From NCBI GenBank assembly GCA_019843655.1, contig JACDQD010000003.1, positions 27,702,224 to 27,766,223 on the forward strand: DNA of 64,000 nucleotides, read 5' to 3'. The stretch comes from Lethocerus indicus (taxonomy: Eukaryota; Arthropoda; Insecta; Hemiptera; Belostomatidae). This document shows, one piece after another, positions 27,046 to 38,400 of the stretch. Each line of letters begins with the position of its first letter. Positions within the stretch are counted from its first letter, which is position 1. The position numbers and the translations under genes were made by a program. The notes beneath the pieces are model-generated. The model was given only the letters and a program-made list of their open reading frames with translations, was not told the origin of the DNA and searched no databases.

Positions 27046-27350
27046 ATTAACGGAATACCGTAGATTTCCCGTGTTTCTGTCTCCTCTCGCTGGTTTGGTC
27101 TTTTGCTAGACCGGTTTCTGCCGCTCACCAAACTTCAGTAGCGGTGTTGATCACTTTTGGCGCTTTGGGCGTTTTCGGGCATCCTCACTGCACTGTCACT
27201 GTCACTTGTACTGTCCAAGTACAATCGAGCAACCGAAACCGGTCTAGCAAAAGACCAAACCGGCGAGAGGAGACAGAAACACACGAAATGTACGGTATTC
27301 CAACCACTCTCAGGCCTCAGAACAGGCATTCTAAACTATTAACGGAATAC
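27046..27350 (-). mobile_element. Fold-back element copy 1 with 13-bp direct repeats
   Basis: A 279-bp body (27059-27337) is flanked by exact copies of ATTAACGGAATAC at 27046-27058 and 27338-27350. Inside are two inverted arms of about 70 bp. The left arm runs from CGTAGATTTC through CTCGCTGGTTTGGTC to TAGACCGGTTTC. The right arm is its complement, ending near GTACGGTATTCC. A unique loop of about 85 bp separates them. Outside the right arm is an unpaired tail of about 40 bp ending in ATTCTAAAC. The element at 31770-32020 has the same parts in reverse orientation. There is no coding capacity. The 13-bp duplication suits a retroposed, LINE-mobilised element better than a typical hAT or Tc1 MITE, but the family is unknown to me. 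Confidence 0.8.
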
Positions 27351-30300
27351 TTGTGACGAGTGTGTCAAATGCCTCGGGATAAGATGAAACGGAGATAGAA
27401 CGCAAGGGAAGTAATGATATTGCTGGCCTAGTTTAAACTCGGAATAAAGTTGTCGCACTGGTCGGGGATAAGGCGCATAACGATCCGCCTTCGCGTGCCG
27501 AGAACAATTCTTAGATAGGCGACTGGGTATAGCTATCTGGCGGGGTGGCGTCACCGCCTGGTCAAGCGCGGGTACGCAGCATCAAACTCCTCAGTCTTCT
27601 CTCCTTCCCACCCATCCGATTGGTGCACCCGTGTGCGTGTGCTTGTCAGTGTTTGCGGAGCGTGGGCAACGCCAATAATATCACCCACCGATTGGTGGGG
27701 CCTCCGCTTCTTCCCATTGTCTTCATTGGAAATCTAGAATTTCTTTGCGTATATTCCCAACACCGATTGTAGTAGTTTCATTTCAAGTCGAATTTTTCGG
27801 CTTCATTTTGATTTAGGCGAACTTACATATTTTTAGTGCCTTTCGCGTACACCTGTTTTTTTTGTTCTAATTCGCAAGGTCGTCGTCAATTCGACTACTT
27901 TTATTACACGTCTGAAGGTGACGAGCGAGCATATAACACAAGACAAGTGTCATAAAACATCCCGTACTTACGGTTAGGAGAAAATTGAGATGACGCGTTG
28001 GTCATAATTGAAATAGACTGTGAACGACGTGGGATATATGGAAATAAATTCTTGATTTCTGAGGAGCAAAAATAGTATACCTTATGAAATGCTGGTGATA
28101 AATCAATATGCAATTTGGTAAAATAATATTATAGCCAATCCACGTTTCAGTGCCTTTTTTGTATTAATCTGTAGGGCCGAGTCAGTTTCAATGTGCATTT
28201 TTAATAATCTATTACTTGTTAATAATATTAGCGTATTTATGGCGGATTTAGAAAACGCGTTTTCATTATGGCGATAGTACTGTCCGACCGTAAATAGTCC
28301 TCAAGTTTATTTTATCAATTTTTACAGTATAGACGTTCGTCTATACTATTGTTCTATACTATATGTATGCGTTATTGGGTAATAACGCTCGGTGTTATTG
28401 GGTCGAAGGGCGCTTTCTAATTGTCTTCTGAAGGAGTGGTAGGCGGTGCCACGCCCGACGACGACCAGCTAACCATTTCGAGTATTTCACAGAGCAGAAT
28501 GCATCACGATTAGTGCACTTCGGTCCGTTCGCTATTGTATAGTGGTTTGAATTTTGCCGTCGGCAACTCCCGTTATGACTGGATAACGGGTAGAACCATT
28601 TTCACCTTTCATACAGTTTTTGTTACTAGCTCTATCAGAAGGTTCGCCTAGTTTATTTCAACTTACCCTGTGAATAAAGGCCCAGGAATGCACCATGGTG
28701 TTGGAATAAAAACGTTTCGCCAAAAAGTACAGTACTGTACGATTCTTTTCATGAATCACTTATCATGTTTACGAAGCATTCTAGTAGTATATATGGGCAG
28801 GAAATATGTAAATAGACATTTTTATTCCTAATAAAATGTCTAGTTCCTAACATTTACTAGTAAATGTATTAACTGTTTTGAGTCTTCTCCGAATATTCAA
28901 GTTACGTGGGCATCGCGTGTCCGCTATTTTAGCTGGGGATAATCTTCGGGCGCAGAAGCCCGATTAGGCAGAGAACACAATTCGCACTGTTATGTGAATG
29001 TACTTCACACTCAGAGCAAGTTACATAAGATGATAGTGTTGTGAGAAACTCGAATGCCACACTTACTTTGTTTTGTTTATGAATTCGATCTTTAATTTCA
29101 TTTGATTCAAATAACCAAATTTCTCGTCAGTTATTGTGGAATAATAGATGGTCAAGAGAATCAATTCTAATACAATTGTGCAAAATGACAACAGTATTCC
29201 CATTTTAATTTCATTAGCACTCACTGATCAAATTAGTTATAATTTTTCAGAACTAACTCCACACGTTCCACAATGTGTAAACACTTTGCATTAAACTTTT
29301 TTGTAAAACAAGCCTAAACATTGTAACAATTAAAGTTATTCTCAGTAAAAAATAACAAGATAGAAGAAGTAGATAAATTATAAATTAAAAAATATGAAAA
29401 ATATTAAATTATTATTTATAAATTATAAAAGAAAATATGACATTTTTTTGTCAGTCAATTTTTGTGACTTTTTTACAGTTGAGAAGAAAATGGTTGCGCT
29501 GTTACCGATTACTGTTGCGCTTGTGCAGTTGCTTCTATTATAAACTATATCGCCTTGAGAAACGTACCACGTTGGCGATAGAATGATTCCCTTGTCACTG
29601 CAGGAAATTTCGTTTAAAAGGAGGCATTCGTTTATAACCCCTAGACTTGATGATGGCTCGTTACGAACAATTGTGGCCGTTGAATACGTATTCCGCTAAT
29701 GCCCCTTCCGCATGCCGATAGGCAACACGCAATAGCGTCTTGTATTGCGGGCATGCTTTCACTGCATCCGGCGTATAATTTCTTACTTTAAGTAAACCAG
29801 GTTTTCTACTCTACTTATTTTCTTTTGGCACCACTTTTATTATAAATTAAATCGTTCTTAAACATATTGCCGAATGTGATATAACCTAATCAAATAAAAT
29901 ATGTAGAAAATTTCGCACCCTACTTATATCTCTTGTTACATATGCAGTATATTGCATCTTAATGTAGTTAATTTTATAAGATAATGTTCTAATTATTTCC
30001 AAATATCGATTACGTAAAAATAATATATTATTCAAATATTATAATGAATTAATCAAAGAATGGCACAACTCATGATATTTGAAATTATATACCATGAACT
30101 AAAATAAAATTTAAAAAATCTTTTTTTTAACCTTTTTTTTATTTTTGTACAATCAACTACATATAGTTATGGTTACAACTGATGAGTGTTTTCTTTTCAC
30201 ATGAATGACTCGATAAAAGAGACCACAATGATGGCACTTTTTCCACATGAACAAAAAAAAATCTAATATTCATTTTTTAAAAAAGTTTACTTTAAAGTTT

Positions 30301-31756
30301 AATTTTTAAAAAGTTAAATTACATCTTTCTATATGGTATGACTGGGAAAAAGTGCATGGGAAATGTTCATATTTGCTTCCTCTAGTAGTTTGATAATAAA
30401 AGTTTTATACTCTTTTATATACTAATATATATTGTATAAAAAATAAATAGCTCAATATTTAAATTTAAATATGAAATATCAAAATTCTGCAATTAGATTT
30501 AGTTAGTTCTCTAGAACAAAGTTGATTTGATTATATTATTATTATTATTATATTATTAATATGTTTATTTGTATTATTTTAAATATTTCATTGGCACTTC
30601 ATATTAAAAATTGGGATGTTGCTATAATTAGGTGGTATTAGCTGTAAATTCATATTGTAAATGAAACATCATATTCATTTTTATTATACTGAACGCATTA
30701 ATTCTAGTGCGCGCCGCCCCCTATCGTAAGCTCAGGTACTATGTAGTTTTTGGTACCGACAACAGATCGCTCTCTAGCCACCTTTTTGCGCTCTGAGGCT
30801 AAAACAGTAGATGGTAAATAATGAATGGCTAAAATTAACAGTCATTTGTCGGTTAGTGTGTGGTATACATATAATTCTATTAATACTTCATCCTAGTAGT
30901 TTTATGTAGGTACTATTTTAAGAGTAAATTTAAATATATTAATGAATGTTGCCAGTAGAAGGTTAAATGCTCCGTGGTAAAGTTTTATTTTTGAATTTGA
31001 TAACTATTCTTATTTATTTTTTTATATTTATATACATTCATTTCACAATACTGCTACTCATTACGTTTAATATGATGAATCAAATTAATTTCAATTTTAT
31101 ATTCCTCTTTAGCTTTTCATTTCACCACAGATAATTTGGTAGCTTCCCCACATAGTTAGGAGATAAATGTGTCCTAAGCATATATAAATGATGGCATAAA
31201 CAAACGTTTAAATTATAATTGACATAATGATGCATTATGTGAAATTATGGAAAAAAAATCTTTTTAAGAGGATTAACACATTGTTTTCCCTTTTATTGTT
31301 AACAATAATAAATAAGAAAGGTATTACAAAATTTAATTGAAGCACATATCACCTACTTTTATTATTCTATTTTATCATTATGAGTTTCGATATTAAAATT
31401 ATGCCAGAAGAATGATTTTCAGTTTGAATTCTACCTGTTTGCCAAATTGAGTGCTCTTCATCATTGACCAATTTCGCCTTGTTAAAACAGCGAGTACATT
31501 GAGCAATAGTGATATTAGAAAAGCCATGAATAGCTTACTGGGATTGGCGGAGAGAGGACTGGGTTGACCAACCGCTCTATTGTTGCTGGTTGCCCATTGT
31601 TATGAGTCACTCAGACTTTATAGGCACTATTATTTTGGGACCCCATCTAAGCCAAGGAGAGTCATTATTCATGTTAAAACAACCTGTGCCAATTGTATTG
31701 ATGTGGTTTGAACAGTGAGTGTTTGGCAACATTGCTTTGCATCTACATAAAAATAA
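27351..31756. other. Non-coding stretch (possible first intron, part 3)
   Basis: No recognisable gene. A perfect 10-bp inverted repeat with a 2-nt spacer (AGTATAGACG tt CGTCTATACT) lies at 28326-28347. GTTATTGGGT is repeated twice just downstream. CCGATTGG motifs occur at about 27618 and 27689 in a GC-richer patch that could be regulatory. 29300-31400 is extremely AT-rich, with runs of ATT and A/T homopolymers. Confidence 0.5.
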
Positions 31757-32033
31757 ATAATTAAAATTAGTTTAGAATACCTGTTTTGTGGTCTGCGAGG
31801 GGTTGGAATAGCGTAGATTTCGTGTGTTTCTGTCTCCTCTCGCTGGTTTGGCCTTTTGCTAGACCGGTTTCGGTTGCTCGCAGTGACACTGCAGTGAGGA
31901 TGCCGAAAGCATCCAAAGTGCCAAAGGGACTAACACCGCTACTGAAGACGGCGAGCAGCCGAAACCGTTTTAGCAAAAGACCAAACCAGCGAGAGGAGAC
32001 AAAAACAAACGAAATCTACGATAATTAAAATTA
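31757..32033 (+). mobile_element. Fold-back element copy 2 with 13-bp direct repeats
   Basis: A 251-bp body (31770-32020) is flanked by exact copies of ATAATTAAAATTA at 31757-31769 and 32021-32033. It begins with GTTTAGAATACCTG and an unpaired segment of about 40 bp. It then has two inverted arms: CGTAGATTTCGTG onward, and its complement ending GAAATCTACG exactly at the right direct repeat. The loop contains GCAGTGAGGATGCC and CACCGCTACTGAAG, which match the loop of copy 1 on the opposite strand. The flanking repeats differ between the two copies, so the copies inserted independently. The body has no real coding capacity; open frames across it are by-products of the palindrome. Confidence 0.82.
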
Positions 32034-32415
32034 ATTCTGTGTGAGGAGAAATTGAACTGTTGCATGAAATGCTTAATAATTATGTTGTTTTTTATTATAT
32101 TAAATATTGTCAACTTTTGTAAATAGTCTAAAAATTTACATAAACTGATTGGACATTCTATTGAGTACTAGTCTACTTCCCTGAATCATAATCTAACCTA
32201 ACTTCATAAGAAATTTAATTGGGGTTTTATAACCCCAATGGGCGATAAGATAAGTTTATGAGGCATGAAATAAATAAAAATGACTGATGCAAATACTTTT
32301 CCAGAAAACATTTAATGACTTATAAATAAGAGGGAATTCATTTTTCCTGAGAAGAATGTAGGATATCTGGTTTTCATAAGTTTCTGCAGGAAACTGCAAA
32401 TGATTTGTGGTGTGT

Positions 32416-32468
<53 letters not shown>

Positions 32469-33525
32469 CATAGAACATGGGAATCTAATAGTTCACTGTC
32501 CGTTGTCGAATATTTGTTTCGTCCGGCGGGCCAATTATTAACCGACAACTTCCGAATATATAAAAACACTTTCTCAGATTTGTCAGCCACTAATAATGGT
32601 CTCCTTCTCATTCGTTTAACCGAAAACACATCTACGTCTCTCTGAGTCTAAATATATATTTTATTTATAAATTTCCTGCCTCGGATTTTACGCTCTTTCG
32701 AGGTCAGTGATCAACAATTCTATGTTAGGAACGGACTAGTGCATTCGTCTCGGCCAGTTGACGCGATACTGCCAAAACCACCGAACTAAATTTATGCGAA
32801 CTGACGTTTAAGTATTTGCCGTTTCAGGCGCCCCGTACTTGGATATTTCAGAGTTTCTTGGTTAATTTTTAATACGCGAATTTGCCTTATAGTGACAATG
32901 TGAATAATGTTGAAAACGTCATTCGACTATATGTCCCTTTTTGGTGCACAAGAGTCCACGTGGCCTGCATTGTTTGATTCAATAAGCGTAATACATCCTA
33001 ACTAAATTTAAACGCCTTTAAAACGTTGAATATTTGGATAGAAGTCGAACTGATTATAGACCGTTGCCTGATATTAGTTTCATGTTTAAAACGCTTTATT
33101 TGCATCGTCTGCAAGAAATTGTAAAGTGGTTTATAGTTGATATTTCCATTAATCGAAGGTCGGCAACGCTTTCGTAATGACAGTCATTATGCCTGTTACT
33201 TAAGACAGATGTGTCGCACCGGCATCACTTGCAGTTACCCCTATTAATTATACCGGTTCACCTCGCTTATATAATCGGGTTATGTCCCAGATGGCATGGA
33301 ATAAACACAGACAACAACCTATCGGTATAAATATATTGGCAGTCGATAAATGTGAACGGCGGACATAACAGGATTAGAATGGAATGCCATAAATTGTATA
33401 TTATTTGTTACACGAGCAGAATTTAGATATGACACTCCAACATCGCGACTGAATATTAGCTTGTTTTTGTTAGTAATAATATTGGTACAGTCGTATTTTT
33501 TAATTTTATCGTTTTATTGCTTTAG
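32034..33525. other. Non-coding stretch upstream of the first coding exon
   Basis: Contains a (TA)n array (32419-32464) and otherwise no recognisable gene. It ends in a pyrimidine-rich tract and the acceptor TTGCTTTAG at 33525. Confidence 0.5.
32419..32464. repeat. (TA)n microsatellite
   Basis: About 23 uninterrupted TA units, followed by CATACATA. The Tyr/Ile-alternating open frames on both strands here are artefacts of this repeat. Confidence 0.97.
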
Positions 33526-33535
33526 GTGAAGAAAG

Positions 33536-33598
33536 ATGGCGGCTGAGATTTCGGCCGACCTCTCCCTCATTCAGGATGAGGACGTCCTCAGACGAATG
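33536..33598 (+). CDS. Smoothelin-like protein, coding exon 1 (start)
   Basis: Twenty-one codons from ATG at 33536 to the donor ATG|GTAAGA at 33598/33599. The exon itself begins at 33526, after TTTAG, so only 10 nt of 5' untranslated sequence lie in it and at least one upstream non-coding exon is expected. The start has A at -3 and G at +4. The peptide ends in IQDEDVLRRM, the first half of a smoothelin motif. That motif continues as WADTEDFGRKKEIRARM at the start of the next exon (35497), and the phase-0 join is exact. Smoothelins are actin-associated proteins of muscle and the cytoskeleton. Family assignment rests on this motif, its second copy in exons 2-3 and the downstream linker. The N-terminal placement agrees with vertebrate smoothelins. 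Confidence 0.82.
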
Positions 33599-35010
33599 GT
33601 AAGAGAATTTATCGAGCAGCTATATTCTCATTAATACCTATAAGTAAATATAAATTATTATTGTGCTAAAACTTGCTATTATCACTATAACTCCGTAATA
33701 TGTCTAGGTTTGTAGACATATTTAGTAGACAACATGAGTCAACGAGTGGACGATTCAAGAGAAATGTAGTATGAATTAAAGTTAAGTGCGGTGTTAAAAC
33801 TGATTCTGAGTATGTGATGTGCGAAAGCATAACCGCAGATGTGCACAATTAAATATCAATTTATTATGGAAAGCTTTAATCGTGTCGATCCACGCGAAGC
33901 CTTATTATTAATTCATTTAAAGTGCGTGTAAAATGGAGTGATAAAAAAATGAACGGCTGTAATGAATGATAAAGAAACGTGTCAAACAGGACGTATAAAA
34001 TTAGAACACAACTTTCTTGCTCTTCAGTTTTTATTTTCGTTAATGTTCCAGATATTTAGTAGATTTCAAAGAGAGTGTGTATTTCAAGTTGGAAGAATTC
34101 ATTCCTTACTGGCTAGCACGCTATTACTTTATCATTATAGTTTTGTAATTTACCAAATCGTGTTAACGAAAGATTTTACCTAGTGCAAAGGGGTAGTGGA
34201 TCGACAGTGCCAATATAGAAACTAGATCAGGGACTGGAGTTGAGGTCATTAATCCCATACTATTGGGAGTAGATAATGACTTGTCAAGTACCGCACAAAT
34301 GCTTTAATATTTTCGAAATTGAAAGTATTAGTGAATCTATGTATTCAGAACGAGAGTAATCCATTAGTAATATCATGATAATTAGCATCAGAAGTACTTT
34401 TCATCACTACATAAATAGCGATGAATATGTAGTATTACACATTAAAAAAAAATAGGGCCTATTTATATTAAATATAGCTCGGTATACTAATTCACAGGTG
34501 ATTGCGGGAGGCGGCATAGTTGGCGAATGGTAGCGGCATTTTTGGCGGGTTACTGACACTTAATTGCGGGGCGAATATTTTAGACGCTTCCAAATCGGAG
34601 CCCTTAAATGTAGACTCCGGGGGATCGTGACGACCGCGAACTCAAATAAAAATAACGCTAAACGTTTCAAAAATAAATGCTCAGCCAACTGTTTTGTAAG
34701 CACGGGGCCCGACACTCGTCGACTCCCACTCGCAACTAGTCGCCACTTGGACCCCGATTTAATTTATTAATAATGTTAGGTCGTTACAATATTATTGGCC
34801 TACACAAAACTAGGACATCGGAGCCGCCCGCTAATTGGCAATGTATACGAATCCGTAGCAATAAAACCCCAATGCAATTAATTTTAATTTTAATTAACAA
34901 ATTTTATATTTTTAATTTCATATCTCTTAAAATTGATTCCATCAATTAATGAATTTCAAATAAATTTGATTGTGAATATATAGTGGTATACCAGTATATA
35001 ATTTGATGCT

Positions 35011-35063
<53 letters not shown>

Positions 35064-35496
35064 GACGGGGACAACGGACTGAGCGGTCACCGAGCGGTGC
35101 GTTACCATTTCCTGTAGGGAACGGAAGTAATGTTTGTCGCGTTAATGCTCGGACCGCTATCATGTACCGATCAGTAGAATAGGCCCGTTACTGCTCAACG
35201 TATACAATGTTTTTCGATCACGGCTGTATGGAGTGCATAATTTACCGAGTTTACGATTATTAATTAAACGATTACATATACAGTCACTTGTTGCGGCATT
35301 TACGTAGAATTCCGAATTAATGTTCTTCCTACGGGCATTTAATTTTAAATATTATATATGCAATCATAGAAGCATTTCTGTCATTGTTAGCACTCAACTA
35401 TGGTGTCTCATATAGTCTTTGACACATAAATCGCTTATACATTTTTTAATGCCGTCGATGATTTTTAGATTTTTAAAATACGGGTTCTTGTTTCAG
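33599..35496 (+). other. Intron 1 of the coding region (1,898 nt, phase 0)
   Basis: Bounded by GTAAGA at 33599 and the acceptor CTTGTTTCAG at 35496. It contains a (TA)n microsatellite at 35016-35061. The frame of the following exon stays open leftward to 35419 inside the intron. That is not evidence of coding there, because the smoothelin motif begins exactly at the acceptor. Confidence 0.8.
35016..35061. repeat. (TA)n microsatellite in intron 1
   Basis: About 23 uninterrupted units of the same dinucleotide. It lies about 430 bp upstream of the giant exon. Confidence 0.97.
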
Positions 35497-38400
35497 TGGG
35501 CTGATACAGAAGATTTTGGAAGGAAGAAAGAAATACGCGCCCGAATGTACAAGCTGCGCGAACAGAGACTCAGAGATTTTTATACGACCGGCGAAGTTGT
35601 CTCAGAAATGGCCGGAAGGAAACACACTACGACCACTCATACCGAATCTATAGGCGACCAAGGATTTCTGACGATGAAGTCAAAGGAAATAAGGGATTCG
35701 GAATCCCCGACTAGAGATTTAAGTCGAAGAGGAGAAAACAATTATTGGAACACTTCTAAAGAGTCTTCTTACACGGCAGGAAACGAAGGAGGGGCACTCG
35801 TAGAAACTCGCTCCACTTCCGAAGAATTGCATGGATCTAGAGTGGAAGGTAACACTCAGAGTCAAATCTCGATGGCGGCCCAGAACGTACACGAAACCTC
35901 GTCAAAATCCGACGACAACATGTCGTGCAAATCGGAGACACAGAGCCAAAGCTCCAGGCTGGTTACCTCAACCAGAACCCAAGACGACTCTGCTAACAGG
36001 ATGGCGACTTCCTCGCACCAAGAGCAATCTTCTTCCCAATATAAAACAGAACAGCAGACCTCCTCCAATTCCCACACCACAACCACTAAATGGTCTTCGA
36101 GCACTTCGTCCAGCTCGGCGAAGAGAATAGTGTCTTCTTCTTCCCATCAGATAATTTCTGGCGACGACAACGCTCTATACGACGTTAGGGCCATCACTAG
36201 TGGCCCAGTAGATGCAGCAGACTCTCGGTCGACATACGACTCTAGGTTCAATGACGCCTACTCGACAAGCGACCGGAACGTATCACACGATTATCAATCG
36301 AGCGACACTGTCCGTAACAAGTATACGACACAAGATACTAACGTTCACAATACAAGTCCGGTTCAAAACACCAGATCCGATACGACAGACTACGATACAC
36401 TAACCCACGTTAGAAGGTTTGTGGACAATGAAAAAGACCAATCGACATACATCGACAAAACTGACATTAATCGCACAGATACCCGAGATTACACGACACA
36501 GGTGCACACGAAAGATTACGAGAACCGAAACGTTCAGAATATAATAACGAGCGATGAACGATCGTACGAAACTGACAATCGCGATTACCAAATGCAACGC
36601 ATCAAAGATCAACTTTCTCAAACAAATCGAACTAGCGACACGCGCTCTACTTACGACTACGACAACCGCGACGTACAAAAAACTGTTACTGTCGATCGAC
36701 GCACGACTACAGAAAGAGACGATCGTGACGTTCGCAAGAAGACGACGGATATTCGTACGACGGAATCGGATACTACGAATATAGTGACCGATCAAAAAAT
36801 AATGAGCGAAATTCAAAAATTGGACAGTTATCTGTCCTCGCAGAACACTCCCGGTGCTTCGACTCCGGTGAGTCCGCACAGCGTGAGCGATGCATCCAGC
36901 TGGACGATAGTCTCTAATACCGACGGGGAGTTCGTCTACCAAGCGGACAAGATTCCCGAAGGCAAAACTCCTCCCACGCCGGACAACAGTGCTCGAGCCA
37001 CACCCGTCAAACACCCATCCACCCTTGAGTTACCTAAAGATACTACCGAAAACCAATACATTACCACTTATCAGCACACTTTCACGAGGATCAGTGTCGA
37101 CAATAGTCCCACGCACGAATATTTTGCGAAAACTTTAAGGGCCAGCCCCGACAGATCCACTCCCCCTCCGACTAAAAGAACATCGTCGAAGGGTTCTCTG
37201 GACAGGAGCAGTCCGGAAAGGAAATTCAGAGGTTCGCCTTCCAGGAAAACGCCCGACAAAGAAAGGAGGGTGAGTATTGGAAGTTATACGGTCGAAAAAT
37301 CACAAGACACCAAACGAAAAACATCGGACAGCTCTCGCTACTCTACAATTACAAACAAGGAAACGACTAAGACGAAGAGAAAACTTTCTTCGACCCAGGC
37401 CAAAACCGCTAACAAAACCAGAGTAGCTACTCCCGGAGCTTCTCCTTCCACCAGCCCAACTCGTTCCACTCGTCCTAGGCCAGCTTCGTCTTCGGACAGC
37501 GAGTCTGATACCTCGCAAAGAACGCACGATAAAGCTACGACACCTAGCAAAGACAATGTTAAAGACGTTACCAATCAAGTATGCATCGATGAAAATTTGA
37601 AGAAGGATGTAAAAGTTACTAAGATCAGTACTGAGACGAAGATAGAAGACAAATATGCTACATACGATAAAAGGAAGAAAACCGACCATTCTAGAATTGA
37701 TTCTGATACATCAAAAATAACCAAACCCGATCAAAGGAAATCACCCAGTCCGTCGATTAAGAGACCGACACCGAGGGAAAAGTCGCCGGAATATAGCTCG
37801 GAAGGCTCCGTCAGCAGGGAGTTGAAGTCTGTTAGGTCTCCTGCAAAAACGTATCACGACTCTAGCCCAGAGAGAAGTGTATTTCAGCCTATTAAAACAA
37901 TACACGTGACAACGCACAGAGATCAAACCTCTCAAATGATTCATGAAGAACAAAAACATATTACGAAAACCATTTCCACGGAAAGTGTTGAGAAGAAAGA
38001 ACCTTGCGATGACGTCACTACCGAACGTCCTTATCAACCTACAACCCAGAAGAAGTTACCGAGCGCCGGTAAGGAACCGAGGTCCTCGAGCATTTCTCCA
38101 CACACGAGTCCTGACAGAACTAGCAAAGTGCGCTCGTATTCGCCAACTAGTCAGGACACTCCTGACAGAGTCGATGAAACATTTGAAAGTCCAGATACGA
38201 ACAAGAGACCAGAACTCGCTTCCCCCACCGATCAGACTATCCAACCGGTTAGACGCCCGGTGGAAGACGATTCCCCTATACCGAATGCCGGTTTAGAACG
38301 CCCTGAAAAAAAACAGCCGTTTTCCTCTCCGAGAACTTCGCCTGAGAGAGAAACACAGAAAAAAGTTCCGATGTCAACAAGACCAGAGCAATACACCGAT

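Noticed and set aside
32312..32645. Tyr/Ile-alternating open frames on both strands
   Set aside because: They are translations of a (TA)n microsatellite.
35419..35496. In-frame leftward extension of the giant exon
   Set aside because: It is the end of intron 1. The smoothelin motif starts exactly at the acceptor and continues from the exon at 33536-33598.
36400..37014. 204-codon open frame on the minus strand
   Set aside because: It lies wholly opposite the giant smoothelin-like exon and has no recognisable content. It is a shadow of biased codon use.
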